Below, in pieces: positions 1-7,155 of a stretch of 19,077 bases of DNA. Each line of letters starts with the position of its first letter. The first letter of the stretch is position 1. The notes beneath the pieces are model-generated. The model was not told the DNA's origin. It did no database searches and saw nothing but the letters and a program-made list of their open reading frames with translations. Source of the DNA: JBEIJQ01 sp040380145 (lineage in GTDB: Bacteria > Bacteroidota > Bacteroidia > Chitinophagales > Saprospiraceae); contig JBEIJQ010000055.1 in assembly GCA_040380145.1 (NCBI GenBank), positions 1 through 19,077 of the forward strand, read 5' to 3'. A program made the position numbers and the translations under genes.

Positions 1-1200
1 CCCGTAACGCATCGCGTAGAGTTGGTTGAGCCCGCAAGGTTCCACCCGGGAAGGCATAAAGAGAAAATCCGACCCGGCGTACAGCTGGTGGGACAACTGC
101 TCGTTGTACTCGATCGAACAATCGAAAAATCCAGGAAAATGGGCCTTCATCCGTCGGAAGAGGTCGGCCAAATGAGGATCCCCTGAGCCGAGGACCACAA
201 AACAGATCTCCCTGCCGGAATACAGATAGTTCTTCACGACTTCGGGAATGATGTCGGCGCCCTTTTCTCTGACCAATCGTCCGATGAAGGTGAACAACGG
301 CCGGTCCGGGCGGATGTCGAAACGCTCGCAGAGAACGGCCTTGTTGGATTTTTTGAACCCGTTCCAATCCCCGTCTTCCAAGCGATGGGCCAAAAAGCGG
401 TCCTGTGCAGGATCCCACACCTCGCTGTCGATGCCGTTGAGTATCCCCCTGCACTTGGCCTCTTCCCACCTGAACAGATTTTCCAGCCCGAGGGAATGTT
501 CCCGCAATTCGCCGAGATAACCCGGAGAAACCGTCGTGACCCGCCAAGCGCAACGAATGGCCGATGCCATCGGGTTGATCGCGTCCGACCAATCGAGCAG
601 CCCGCGGAACGATGCGTAATAAAATGGCAACAGATCGCCTTTTCGCCACGAGAAGGCCCCTTGGTACATGCCGTTGTGGATGGTGAACACCGTCGGGACA
701 TCCTTCAGTCCAGCGAATTCCGGACAATTCCGCACCATGAAAGGGATCAGGCCCGTGTGGTGGTCGTGGCAGTGCAGCACCGCCGGTTTTTCTTCAAAGG
801 CGTGCACCCAGTGGAGCACGGCCATTTGAAACGACAGATTGCGTTCGACCTCATCGCCGTAGCCCCTCCCCTCGGTGTCGCCGTAGATGCCCGGGCGGTC
901 GAAACGGCCCGGAATGTCAGCCACATACAGTCCGAAACCCAAATCCTCGCCCACTACCCGTTCGATCGCGAACGGCACGAGGCGGGCGTGCAGCCTCACC
1001 GTTCCTCGGAAAACCTCTTCGTAACAGTGGGACTCCAACCACTTCGTACGGTACTTGGGAATGACCACGCCGGTGTTGGAGCCCGCAGCGTTGAGGTATT
1101 TCGGCAATGCCCCCACCACATCGCCCAATCCGCCAACTTTGGCGGCCGGATAACATTCAGCGGCAATGTGCAGTATTTCGATGGGCATCGGTCCGGTCAT
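1..1200 (-). CDS. glgA: Glycogen synthase GlgA, 3' end cut by the window edge
   Basis: This frame is open from an ATG at 1200 to the left edge (400 codons, no stop), so the C-terminus is missing. GlgA (GT5 family, GT-B fold) transfers glucose from ADP-glucose to growing alpha-1,4-glucan in the cytoplasm. The ADP-glucose-binding KVGGLGD motif is at residues 21-27. Family-typical stretches follow: LHCHDHHTGLIP, FTIHNGMYQGAF, a linker with LNGIDSEVWDP, then FIGRLVREKGAD of the second Rossmann domain. The fragment ends at EPCGLNQLYAMRYG, where E387 is the conserved catalytic-region glutamate. Bacterial GlgA is usually about 470-490 residues, so roughly 70-90 are outside. A second ATG at 1188 (MPIEILHIAAECYP) matches the usual family N-terminus and may be the true start. 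The gene is divergent from the phosphatase gene. It is unrelated in function to the respiratory genes. Confidence 0.93.
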   Translation of the reverse strand, partial: MTGPMPIEILHIAAECYPAAKVGGLGDVVGALPKYLNAAGSNTGVVIPKYRTKWLESHCYEEVFRGTVRLHARLVPFAIERVVGEDLGFGLYVADIPGRFDRPGIYGDTEGRGYGDEVERNLSFQMAVLHWVHAFEEKPAVLHCHDHHTGLIPFMVRNCPEFAGLKDVPTVFTIHNGMYQGAFSWRKGDLLPFYYASFRGLLDWSDAINPMASAIRCAWRVTTVSPGYLGELREHSLGLENLFRWEEAKCRGILNGIDSEVWDPAQDRFLAHRLEDGDWNGFKKSNKAVLCERFDIRPDRPLFTFIGRLVREKGADIIPEVVKNYLYSGREICFVVLGSGDPHLADLFRRMKAHFPGFFDCSIEYNEQLSHQLYAGSDFLFMPSRVEPCGLNQLYAMRYG

Positions 1201-1205
1201 TTCCA

Positions 1206-1213
1206 CAAATATA
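1206..1213 (-). promoter_or_regulatory. Candidate glgA promoter -7 element (TATATTTG)
   Basis: On the minus strand this reads TATATTTG, a full match to the Bacteroidota -7 consensus TAnnTTTG. It ends five bases before the upstream ATG of glgA (1200). No good -33 TTTG lies 17-23 bases upstream, only a TTCG. If real, transcription would begin about at the first ATG, which favours translation from the ATG at 1188 or a nearly leaderless message. Confidence 0.3.
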
Positions 1214-1234
1214 CACCGTGGCCGTCAATCGAAG

Positions 1235-1268
1235 TTTGCGAAAAAGGTCAACCTCCGCAATAATTTTC
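1235..1268 (+). promoter_or_regulatory. Candidate promoter for the PhoD-like gene
   Basis: TTTG at 1235-1238 and TAATTTTC at 1261-1268 (seven of eight positions of TAnnTTTG) are separated by 22 bases, within the spacing reported for Bacteroidota sigma factor promoters. A start near 1274 would give a leader of about 36 bases before the GTG at 1310. This is a consensus match only. The region is AT-rich, so chance matches are likely. Confidence 0.35.
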
Positions 1269-1309
1269 CGATAAAAAAATGTATTTTTACCGAAACAAAA
1301 AAAGCCGCC

Positions 1310-2347
1310 GTGAAGTACCCAAAAGCCGCCGGGCCGAGCACTCTACTTTTGCTTTGCCTCGCCCTTTGCCTGAACGGGCAACCCCCTACAGTCAACGACC
1401 GTTTCGATCTCATCCCCAAACAAAAGGACGACACGCTCCGCTTTCAAGTCGGCTCCTGTGCGATGTGGATGAAAGGAATGCCCAAAAGCCGGTTCCGGAT
1501 TTTCCGGACCATGGTCGAGGATCGAGCGGATTTCACGGTCTGGCTGGGCGACCATGTGTATTTTTTCGGCGATAAACACTGGGGAAGCCGCCGCGGCATG
1601 GAAGAACGCTATCGGCAAGTGCGGCGCAAAATCCCTTTCATGGAAAAACTGCTGGCCTGCCGACCTCAATATGCGATCTGGGACGACCACGAATACGGTC
1701 CCAACAACGCCGACGGCACCTGGGCACTGAAAGATACCGCACTGGCCGTGTTCCGACAGATGTGGGCCAACCCTGCTTATGGCCAGCCCGATCTGCCCGG
1801 CGTGTTTTTCAATGTCCGCCATGCCGACGCCGAGTTTTTGTTCACCGATGGCCGTTACCACTGCTACAAGTGGAAACAAATGTTCGGCCCCGGACAAATG
1901 GAATGGCTGAAATCAAAGCTGTCGGCGTCAACGGCCAGATTCAAATTCATCGTCTGCGGATCGCAGATCATCAACAACGCTCCGACCACGGAAAACCTGG
2001 GGAAATATCCCGACGAGTATCGCGAACTATTCGATTTTTTGCAAAAAAATCAAATCTCCGGCGTCATTTTTCTGTCAGGTGACCGCCACTTTTCCGAAAT
2101 CAGCCGATTGGAACGTCCGGGAACCTACCCGCTCTTCGATCTGACATGTTCGGCATTGACAAGTTACTATTTTCCGTACGAAAAATACAACGATTACCAC
2201 GTAAAAGGGTCCTTCATCGGCAAGCAAACATATTCGCGCATGACCCTTATGGGCAGCGGCGATGACAGGAAATGCCGAGTGGAATGGGTGGGAAAAAAAG
2301 GAAAAGTCCTGCGTTCATGGGAGATCAAGGCCTCCGACTTGCAGTGA
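1310..2347 (+). CDS. PhoD-like metallophosphatase (alkaline phosphatase D family), exported
   Basis: A 345-residue protein of the PhoD-like phosphatase family, metal-dependent phosphomono- or diesterases that usually act outside the cytoplasm. Visible motifs are GSC at 48-50, WLGDHVY at 78-84 (metal-binding Asp), WDDHEYGPNN at 124-133 and SGDRHFSE around 256-263 (metal-binding Asp/His). The N-terminus (KYPKAAG, then a hydrophobic run rich in Leu up to about residue 20) looks like a signal peptide. I chose the GTG at 1310 because it places this signal peptide at the N-terminus. In-frame ATGs at 1166 and 1181 would add an implausible leader running into glgA on the other strand. The stop codon is six bases from the stop of the convergent minus-strand gene. 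Substrate is unknown; phosphate scavenging is a guess from the family. Confidence 0.85.
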   Translation: MKYPKAAGPSTLLLLCLALCLNGQPPTVNDRFDLIPKQKDDTLRFQVGSCAMWMKGMPKSRFRIFRTMVEDRADFTVWLGDHVYFFGDKHWGSRRGMEERYRQVRRKIPFMEKLLACRPQYAIWDDHEYGPNNADGTWALKDTALAVFRQMWANPAYGQPDLPGVFFNVRHADAEFLFTDGRYHCYKWKQMFGPGQMEWLKSKLSASTARFKFIVCGSQIINNAPTTENLGKYPDEYRELFDFLQKNQISGVIFLSGDRHFSEISRLERPGTYPLFDLTCSALTSYYFPYEKYNDYHVKGSFIGKQTYSRMTLMGSGDDRKCRVEWVGKKGKVLRSWEIKASDLQ

Positions 2348-2353
2348 ACCCGT

Positions 2354-2665
2354 TCATTTGGGCGGCAAGGAAACGGCTGTGTCCTCCAGTACATCCCGAA
2401 GTGCCTGATCCTGCTCAAAGCGCTCTGCCCGGCGACGGTTTCTCCACCACAAAAAAAACAGACTCGGTACCAGTATATAGGGCATCGCCAACAAGTACAA
2501 AATGCCCGTATTCAGGCCGCGGCCGGCCGCGCCTCCGTTTTTCAAATTGCTCTCCGCAGACATCTTGCACATCGGACACTGGGCCGATAGCGGAACCGAT
2601 GGTGTGCCGAAGAGGGCAAAAGCGACCCAAAAAGCCAATAAACGACGGATCAAAAACGATTTCAT
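2354..2665 (-). CDS. Small membrane protein with CPMC motif, putative oxidase assembly factor
   Basis: A 103-residue protein with an N-terminal signal or anchor segment (residues about 5-27, basic MKSFLIRR start). Right after it comes CPMCKMSAESNLKNGG, a CxxC plus Met motif. A second membrane helix (about 54-72) follows, and then a basic WWRNRRR stop-transfer sequence and an acidic tail. I recognise the pattern as a conserved uncharacterised family found near SCO and DUF420 genes in Bacteroidota oxidase clusters. The CPMC segment is predicted on the periplasmic side, where it could bind copper or exchange thiols; this is inference. It starts three bases after the DUF420 gene stop, so it is the last gene of the three-gene assembly operon. 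Because the upstream SCO-like protein has no cysteines, this protein supplies the only CxxC motif of the trio. Confidence 0.8.
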   Translation of the reverse strand: MKSFLIRRLLAFWVAFALFGTPSVPLSAQCPMCKMSAESNLKNGGAAGRGLNTGILYLLAMPYILVPSLFFLWWRNRRRAERFEQDQALRDVLEDTAVSLPPK

Positions 2666-2668
2666 GGC

Positions 2669-3262
2669 TCAATCACAAAACGCGTAATTGTAATAAGGTA
2701 CCAGCATCAAGTAGACCACCACGCCCGTAACGGCCACATACAACCACAGGGGGAATGTGATCTTGGCCAGTTTTCGGTGCGATGCGTCCATTCTCGCCCA
2801 ACCGCGAAGATAAGTGAACAAGGCCATGGGCAATACGGCTATCGCCAAAAGGATGTGGCTGAACAACAAAAAGTAGTACACCGACCGAATCAGCCCTTCG
2901 CCTCCGTAAGCCGTGTGCTCCACGGAGAGGTGATATATCACATAACAGATCAGAAAGACAGTCGACAGCAGCATGGCCAAGGTCATCATGCGACGGTGCT
3001 TTTCCACTTGCCCCTTTTTGATTTCCCTCAACCCGATCAACAAAACAATGGCCGTACAGGCGTTGATCGAAGCATAAAAAGGCGGAAGGTAATAAGGACA
3101 AAAGGGAAGTTGCAGACGGAACGGCAACCGCGGATTGAGCAGCACGGCCACAACCAAAGGCACCACCACAGAAAGGATCACGGCCAAAACCCTGAGGGTT
3201 TTGTACAGTTGGGGATCGGGCTGGGAAGAAGAAGATTTTTTTTCCATAAAAAAGAATGTCAT
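2669..3262 (-). CDS. DUF420 membrane protein, CtaM/YozB-like oxidase maturation factor
   Basis: A 197-residue integral membrane protein of the DUF420 family with about five hydrophobic segments and the characteristic histidines in KHRRMM, YVIYHLSVEH, SHILLA and SHRKLAKITFPLW. The Bacillus/Staphylococcus member (YozB/CtaM) is needed for a-type heme-copper oxidase maturation, and the position beside cox genes supports the same role here. The ATG at 3262 overlaps the stop of the SCO-like gene (TGATG), suggesting translational coupling. A second ATG at 3247 (MEKKSSSS) is equally natural and would shorten the product by five residues. The exact biochemical step, whether copper or heme insertion, is not known. 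Confidence 0.85.
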   Translation of the reverse strand: MTFFFMEKKSSSSQPDPQLYKTLRVLAVILSVVVPLVVAVLLNPRLPFRLQLPFCPYYLPPFYASINACTAIVLLIGLREIKKGQVEKHRRMMTLAMLLSTVFLICYVIYHLSVEHTAYGGEGLIRSVYYFLLFSHILLAIAVLPMALFTYLRGWARMDASHRKLAKITFPLWLYVAVTGVVVYLMLVPYYNYAFCD

Positions 3263-3918
3263 CAACGGGTTTCCAATCTCCGACTGTGGTCTTTGGGCAC
3301 CAAAAGAGCGATGTGCTCAACCATTCTCAAGACCTCGGCATCGTTGGTCCCATCGTAAAAGTTGCGAACACGGCCCGCAGTGTCGAGCAACGCGAAATAT
3401 CGGGTGCTCGGCCAATCTCCCAGTAAGGAAGGATCCTGAGTGGCACTGAAATGCAGATCTCCGTCAATGAGCGCCATAAGAATTTCCTTTTCGCCCGTCA
3501 ACAAATGCCAGCGGCTGCTATCGGCTCCGTACGACAATGATTTTTTCCGAAGGGAAAAAGAGGAGTCTTGGTCGGGAAAAAGAGAAAAACTCAACAGCAG
3601 GAGATCTTCCTCTTCTATGAACTCGCGCTGGATTTTTTGCAGTTGGGCGATCAGCCGACCACCGACCTCCGAACGGTCATCCGAGAAAAAACCGGCCACC
3701 GCCACCTTGCCGCGCAAAGCGGCCCGGTCAAAAGGTTTGCCCGTTTGATCGACCAACGAGAAGGTGCCTACGGGTTCGAATCGGTAATCACCCAAACCCT
3801 TCCTCAGATCTTTTCCCCGCTCCATGCCCATTTTGGACATCAGCACGCTGATCAACGGAAAGGCCACCAAAATCATACCGATCAAGGCAACCGAAAAGAT
3901 GGATTTTTTTTTGTTCAT
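3262..3918 (-). CDS. SCO1/SenC-like membrane-anchored protein lacking copper ligands
   Basis: A 218-residue protein with one N-terminal membrane anchor (residues about 7-27) and a thioredoxin-like SCO domain. Family landmarks are retained: FSLVDQTGKPF (53-63), ALRGKVAVAGFF (67-78), WHLLTG (137-142), and FALLDTAGRVRNFYDGT (175-191). Canonical SCO proteins carry CxxxC just after the FF strand and a distal His. Here the CxxxC slot reads D81-RSE-V85, the His slot reads S171, and the whole protein contains no cysteine. It therefore should not bind Cu(I) or do thiol chemistry in the SCO manner. I chose the ATG at 3918 (MNKKKSIF) because it puts the basic residues just before the anchor; an upstream start at 3960 adds a second hydrophobic stretch. 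It is the first gene of the assembly operon, behind the terminator that ends the act-cox unit. Confidence 0.82.
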   Translation of the reverse strand: MNKKKSIFSVALIGMILVAFPLISVLMSKMGMERGKDLRKGLGDYRFEPVGTFSLVDQTGKPFDRAALRGKVAVAGFFSDDRSEVGGRLIAQLQKIQREFIEEEDLLLLSFSLFPDQDSSFSLRKKSLSYGADSSRWHLLTGEKEILMALIDGDLHFSATQDPSLLGDWPSTRYFALLDTAGRVRNFYDGTNDAEVLRMVEHIALLVPKDHSRRLETR

Positions 3919-3996
3919 GAAAAAAGACTGCAGAAAAAATGTACGTCGACCTTCAAACACCGGGCCGGCTGTTTTGTTCGGCGTCCAAGGAAGTTC

Positions 3997-4034
3997 AAAA
4001 AAAGATGGGCCGACTTCTCAAAAGTCGGCCCATC
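3997..4034 (-). terminator. Intrinsic terminator of the act-cox operon
   Basis: Read on the minus strand, a perfect 13-bp stem (GATGGGCCGACTT paired with AAGTCGGCCCATC) closes a five-base loop and is followed directly by seven T residues. It lies 34 bases after the coxD stop and before the SCO-like gene. This is a textbook Rho-independent terminator and marks the boundary between the structural-gene operon and the assembly-factor operon. Confidence 0.92.
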
Positions 4035-4067
4035 CATACAACTCGTCCCGAAATCGGGCCCTTGGGA

Positions 4068-4529
4068 TCAATGGCCGCCTTTCGCCGGCTTGTCCTCTTT
4101 GGGAGCATCGGGCTGATCCGACTTGAGTGTATCGTTGGCCACAGGAGCGGTCGTTTCCTGCACAGGGGCAGCCACTTGCACGGCGGCTCTTTCAGCCGGG
4201 CGCACGGTACCCTCGCGGCGGTGTCCCCATGTACCGCCTTCCCAAAGGAATGCGATGATGGCCCAAACCAGCAACAGGGTCGGCAACACCACGCTCATCG
4301 CGAAACTGCGCACTTCATATCCCATGTGCATGTATTCCTTGACAATGCAATAGGCTTTGAATGCACTCAGGCCGATCATGACCAATACAATGATGAAAGT
4401 CGGCAGGTGAACACCTCCAATGTATCCTTTGCCAAAAAGAGCAAAAAACACTTCGAAGATCGTGACGGCGCCCAACAAAATGATGTAGCTGAAGGCGCGC
4501 TTTTTGGATACGGAATAATCTACGTGCAT
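4068..4529 (-). CDS. coxD: Cytochrome c oxidase subunit IV (CoxD-type) with long C-terminal tail
   Basis: A 153-residue protein with three hydrophobic helices (roughly 15-35, 42-62 and 74-95) and the subunit IV pattern HLPTFIIVLVMIGLSAFKAYCIVKEYMHM. It belongs to the prokaryotic cytochrome c oxidase subunit IV family, a small non-catalytic oxidase subunit. The ATG at 4529 (MHVDYSVSKKRAFSYI) gives a normal N-terminus; a TTG at 4559 would overlap coxC and is less likely. After the last helix the protein carries about 50 residues rich in Ala, Pro, Glu, Lys and Asp, ending in KPAKGGH, which the roughly 110-residue members of this family lack. It is the last structural gene of the act-cox operon. 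Confidence 0.85.
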   Translation of the reverse strand: MHVDYSVSKKRAFSYIILLGAVTIFEVFFALFGKGYIGGVHLPTFIIVLVMIGLSAFKAYCIVKEYMHMGYEVRSFAMSVVLPTLLLVWAIIAFLWEGGTWGHRREGTVRPAERAAVQVAAPVQETTAPVANDTLKSDQPDAPKEDKPAKGGH

Positions 4530-4555
4530 ATCGGTAAAAATACAGGATGAGCAAA

Positions 4556-5518
4556 TCAAATGAGGTAGAAAACAAGGAACACGAACACCCAGACCAAGTC
4601 CACAAAGTGCCAGTAAAGACCGATCTTCTCAACAGTCTCGTAGCCGTTCTTGCGGGCTCCGTAGATGCCGCTGGTTACGTTCATCAACACAATGAGCAGG
4701 AATGCCACACCAGACAACACGTGGAATCCGTGGAAGCCCGTAATGAAGAAGAACAGGGTCCCGAACGAGCGGGGGCCCATCGGTTCGGCCTCGACCAAAT
4801 CTTTGCCGCCGGCATCTTTTACTCTCGCTCCATTCTCGTCTAGCACATAAAATTCACGGCGCAGATAACCTTTTGTAAGAGCACCGGCCTCTGTTGCGGC
4901 GTAGGCCTCGTCCCAAGGAATGAGGTAAGGATCTTCGATCTTGAAAGCCTTGCCCGATACCCTGTGGGCATCGTCATGGGCCAACCCATCGGCGATTTTA
5001 TTCACCTCCGACTCCTCTGCAGTCAGATATTGACCGGCCGTGGTGTGGCGCGAGAAAGGATTGGAGAAAATGGACATGTTCTCGGTGGAAATCAGATTGG
5101 TCCATTCCCAAGCCTGGCAGCCCAAGAAGGCAGCGCCGCCCAAAATGGTGAGAAACATCCATTTGACGACCCCGCTTTTGTTCTCCTGATGGCCTTCCTG
5201 CACTGCACGAACCATCGTATAAGATGAAAAAAGCAGCACGAAGGTCATAAAAGTCACAAAGACCAACGGTAACACAGCGTGCCCCATGAAAGGAGCCGTG
5301 CGGAAAACGAAATCCGGCAGAGGCCATGCGGGCATGCTGAAGCGCAACGCACCGTAGGCGATCAAGAAACCGGCAAACGTGAACGCATCGGACAGGAGAA
5401 AGTACCACATCATCAACTTGCCGTAAGGTGCGTTGAAAGGGGAATGCCCTCCCGACCACAGGTCCTTACCGGAGGAATGTCCGTGATGTTGGGCTTCGAC
5501 TTTGGTTTCGACGGCCAT
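4556..5518 (-). CDS. coxC: Cytochrome c oxidase subunit III with large soluble insertion
   Basis: A 320-residue membrane protein of the heme-copper oxidase subunit III family, which stabilises subunit I and lines the oxygen and proton access side. It has five recognisable helices, with FFFITGFHGFHVLSG (256-270) and LYWHFVDLVWVFVFLVFY at the C-terminus as the strongest signatures. An N-terminal segment has four histidines (H11, H12, H14, H25). Between NPF (153-155) and GPRSFG (248-253), where ordinary subunit III has almost no linker, there are about 94 hydrophilic residues. It is preceded by a shorter paralogous subunit III gene, a tandem arrangement common in Bacteroidota. The reading frame is unbroken and starts at an ATG after a 61-base AT-rich gap. 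Confidence 0.93.
   Translation of the reverse strand: MAVETKVEAQHHGHSSGKDLWSGGHSPFNAPYGKLMMWYFLLSDAFTFAGFLIAYGALRFSMPAWPLPDFVFRTAPFMGHAVLPLVFVTFMTFVLLFSSYTMVRAVQEGHQENKSGVVKWMFLTILGGAAFLGCQAWEWTNLISTENMSIFSNPFSRHTTAGQYLTAEESEVNKIADGLAHDDAHRVSGKAFKIEDPYLIPWDEAYAATEAGALTKGYLRREFYVLDENGARVKDAGGKDLVEAEPMGPRSFGTLFFFITGFHGFHVLSGVAFLLIVLMNVTSGIYGARKNGYETVEKIGLYWHFVDLVWVFVFLVFYLI
4775..5056 (-). other. Soluble insertion in CoxC (residues about 155-248)
   Basis: This stretch encodes about 94 hydrophilic, charged residues without membrane segments, placed between two helices of subunit III. It includes IEDPYLIPWDEAYAATEAG and FYVLDENGARVKDAGGKD, which look like folded soluble structure rather than disorder. 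I do not recognise a named domain. Confidence 0.7.
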
Positions 5519-5579
5519 TTGAAAAAGTATTTTAAAAGTTTAAGGGTGCAAAATTCTGGTGGGTAAAATAGAACTCTAT

Positions 5580-6164
5580 TTATCCCTGAGTCAACAGGAA
5601 CACGAAAAGATAAATCCAAAGAACATCCACAAAGTGCCAATAAGTGGCCGTGAGCTCCAAACGGAGCTCACGTTTTTCGGTGAATCGGAACGGAAGCCAA
5701 AATGATTGGGCGACCGCAAGCGACAAAGCGGCAATGCCGCCCAACACGTGTGCAAAGTGCAGATAAGTGATCAAATAAAAGAAACTCTCGGCAGGACCAC
5801 CGCCCTGCACTTTGATCTCAACCGCGCTCAAGGTTTGCCATCCCTGATATTGGGAGACCAAAAAACCGATCCCCAATGCCAAAGCGTACATCAAAAGACC
5901 GCGATACAGACGAGCTTCTTCCTTGCGATAAGCCCCCAACGCTCCATGGAGGGCCACAGATGCGGCCAGAATCAATCCCGTGCTCACGAAAAACGGCATC
6001 GGGACCTCAAAATCCCGCCAAAAAGACGAGTCTCCATCCCGGCGCACAATAAAGGCACTGGTGAAAGCGGCAAAAAACATGACCATGCTCATCATCCCCA
6101 GCCACAAAGCAACTTTGTGCGGGTGAAAGCGGCGTACGCGATCGGTTGAAAAGGACATGTTCAT
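5580..6164 (-). CDS. Heme-copper oxidase subunit III-like protein (short paralog)
   Basis: A 194-residue membrane protein of the subunit III family with five helices. Signatures are HKVALWLGMMSMVMFFAAF in the first helix region, FFYLITYLHFAHVLGG in the middle and TATYWHFVDVLWIYLFVF at the end, aligning with the last helices of the larger CoxC downstream. It has no insertion and a short N-terminus. Starts at ATG 6164 and ATG 6158 are both possible. It begins nine bases after the ctaB stop, consistent with co-transcription. Paired subunit III genes of this type are usual in Bacteroidota cox clusters; whether both are in the same oxidase particle cannot be seen here. Confidence 0.9.
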   Translation of the reverse strand: MNMSFSTDRVRRFHPHKVALWLGMMSMVMFFAAFTSAFIVRRDGDSSFWRDFEVPMPFFVSTGLILAASVALHGALGAYRKEEARLYRGLLMYALALGIGFLVSQYQGWQTLSAVEIKVQGGGPAESFFYLITYLHFAHVLGGIAALSLAVAQSFWLPFRFTEKRELRLELTATYWHFVDVLWIYLFVFLLTQG

Positions 6165-6173
6165 AAACAGGTT

Positions 6174-7097
6174 CTATAAACGCTTCCCGAAATCAACGGG
6201 AAAACAAAGGTCGATCAACAAACCGATCAATACGATCGGAAGATAAGCAAAAGAATAAAACATCAACTTTCTGGCATCGGACAGGGCGCAGGAGGCATAC
6301 AACCGGAGGGAATAGGCCACATAACCCAAACCCAAAACAACCATGGTCGCCGAAAATGCCCAACCGGTCATTTCAGTCCACCAAGGCAACAATCCGATGG
6401 GAACCAGAGCCAAAGCGTACAAAACACATTGCAGGGCAGATGCTTTGTCGCGTCCTTCACGGGATGGCAAAAGGAAAAATCCTCCTTTGGCGTAATCCTC
6501 GAAAGAGACCCAAGCAATGGCCCAAAAATGGGGGAACTGCCAAAAGAACTGTACCGTAAACAAGAACCAACCCTCCACTCCGATGTAACCGGTCGCTGCG
6601 ACCCAGCCGATCATCATCGGCAATGCGCCGGGCACGGCTCCGATCCAGACAGCAAGTGGGGAAACGCGCTTCATCGGCGTGTAGATGAAGGAATAACTGA
6701 TCAACGAGAGGGTGCTGAGCATCGCCGACTGCGCGTTGAAAAACAAAGCGAAAATCAAAATTCCGATACCGCTCATCAATCCCGCCGCCAATACCGCCTC
6801 AGATACATCCATGCGCCCTGCCGGCAAAGGCCGATCCGCCGTTCGCGTCATCAAACGGTCATAATCCCTCTCCAACACCTGATTGAGTGCATTGGACGCT
6901 CCCGTGACCAAAAAGCCGCCCAAAACCAACATGAACAACTCGGTCAGAGAAAAAGCCCCCCTTACCCCGAGCAGGTAAGCCGTCGCCGCAGAAAACACCA
7001 CCAAGGAAGACAGACGGAACTTTGTCAACGCCTTGTAGTCGTCGATCCGCTGAAGTACAACCTCAATGGCTCCCCACGAAGTCTTCGGCTGTTGCAT
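6174..7097 (-). CDS. ctaB: Protoheme IX farnesyltransferase (heme O synthase)
   Basis: A 307-residue member of the UbiA prenyltransferase superfamily with about nine membrane helices. CtaB/CyoE attaches a farnesyl group to heme B, giving heme O, the precursor of heme A for the oxidase. The first prenyl-diphosphate motif is NQVLERDYDRLMTRT (72-86), followed by RPLPAGR (89-95). The second conserved loop is DYAKGGFFLLPSREGRDKAS (around residues 206-225). It lies between coxA and the subunit III genes with a 58-base gap from coxA, so heme supply and oxidase subunits are co-expressed. The heme A synthase gene (ctaA) is not in this window. Confidence 0.95.
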   Translation of the reverse strand: MQQPKTSWGAIEVVLQRIDDYKALTKFRLSSLVVFSAATAYLLGVRGAFSLTELFMLVLGGFLVTGASNALNQVLERDYDRLMTRTADRPLPAGRMDVSEAVLAAGLMSGIGILIFALFFNAQSAMLSTLSLISYSFIYTPMKRVSPLAVWIGAVPGALPMMIGWVAATGYIGVEGWFLFTVQFFWQFPHFWAIAWVSFEDYAKGGFFLLPSREGRDKASALQCVLYALALVPIGLLPWWTEMTGWAFSATMVVLGLGYVAYSLRLYASCALSDARKLMFYSFAYLPIVLIGLLIDLCFPVDFGKRL

Positions 7098-7155
7098 GAT
7101 TGGTCAGCTGACGGTTGATGCTGTGAAAATTCAGAAATATACCCGGTACCGTAGA

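Noticed and set aside
385..1263. A 292-codon open frame on the plus strand
   Set aside because: The minus strand here encodes unmistakable glycogen synthase in a stop-free frame to the edge; the plus frame has no recognisable features.
2293..2310. Hairpin with T-tract (AGGA, CTTT, TCCT, then T residues) as a terminator for the assembly operon
   Set aside because: The stem is only four base pairs, too weak to call as a terminator.
5522..5552. Possible internal promoter before coxC: TTTG, 19 bases, TACTTTTT on the minus strand
   Set aside because: It matches the Bacteroidota consensus, but the -7-like element ends three bases before the ATG, so transcription would start in the start codon; the region is simply AT-rich.
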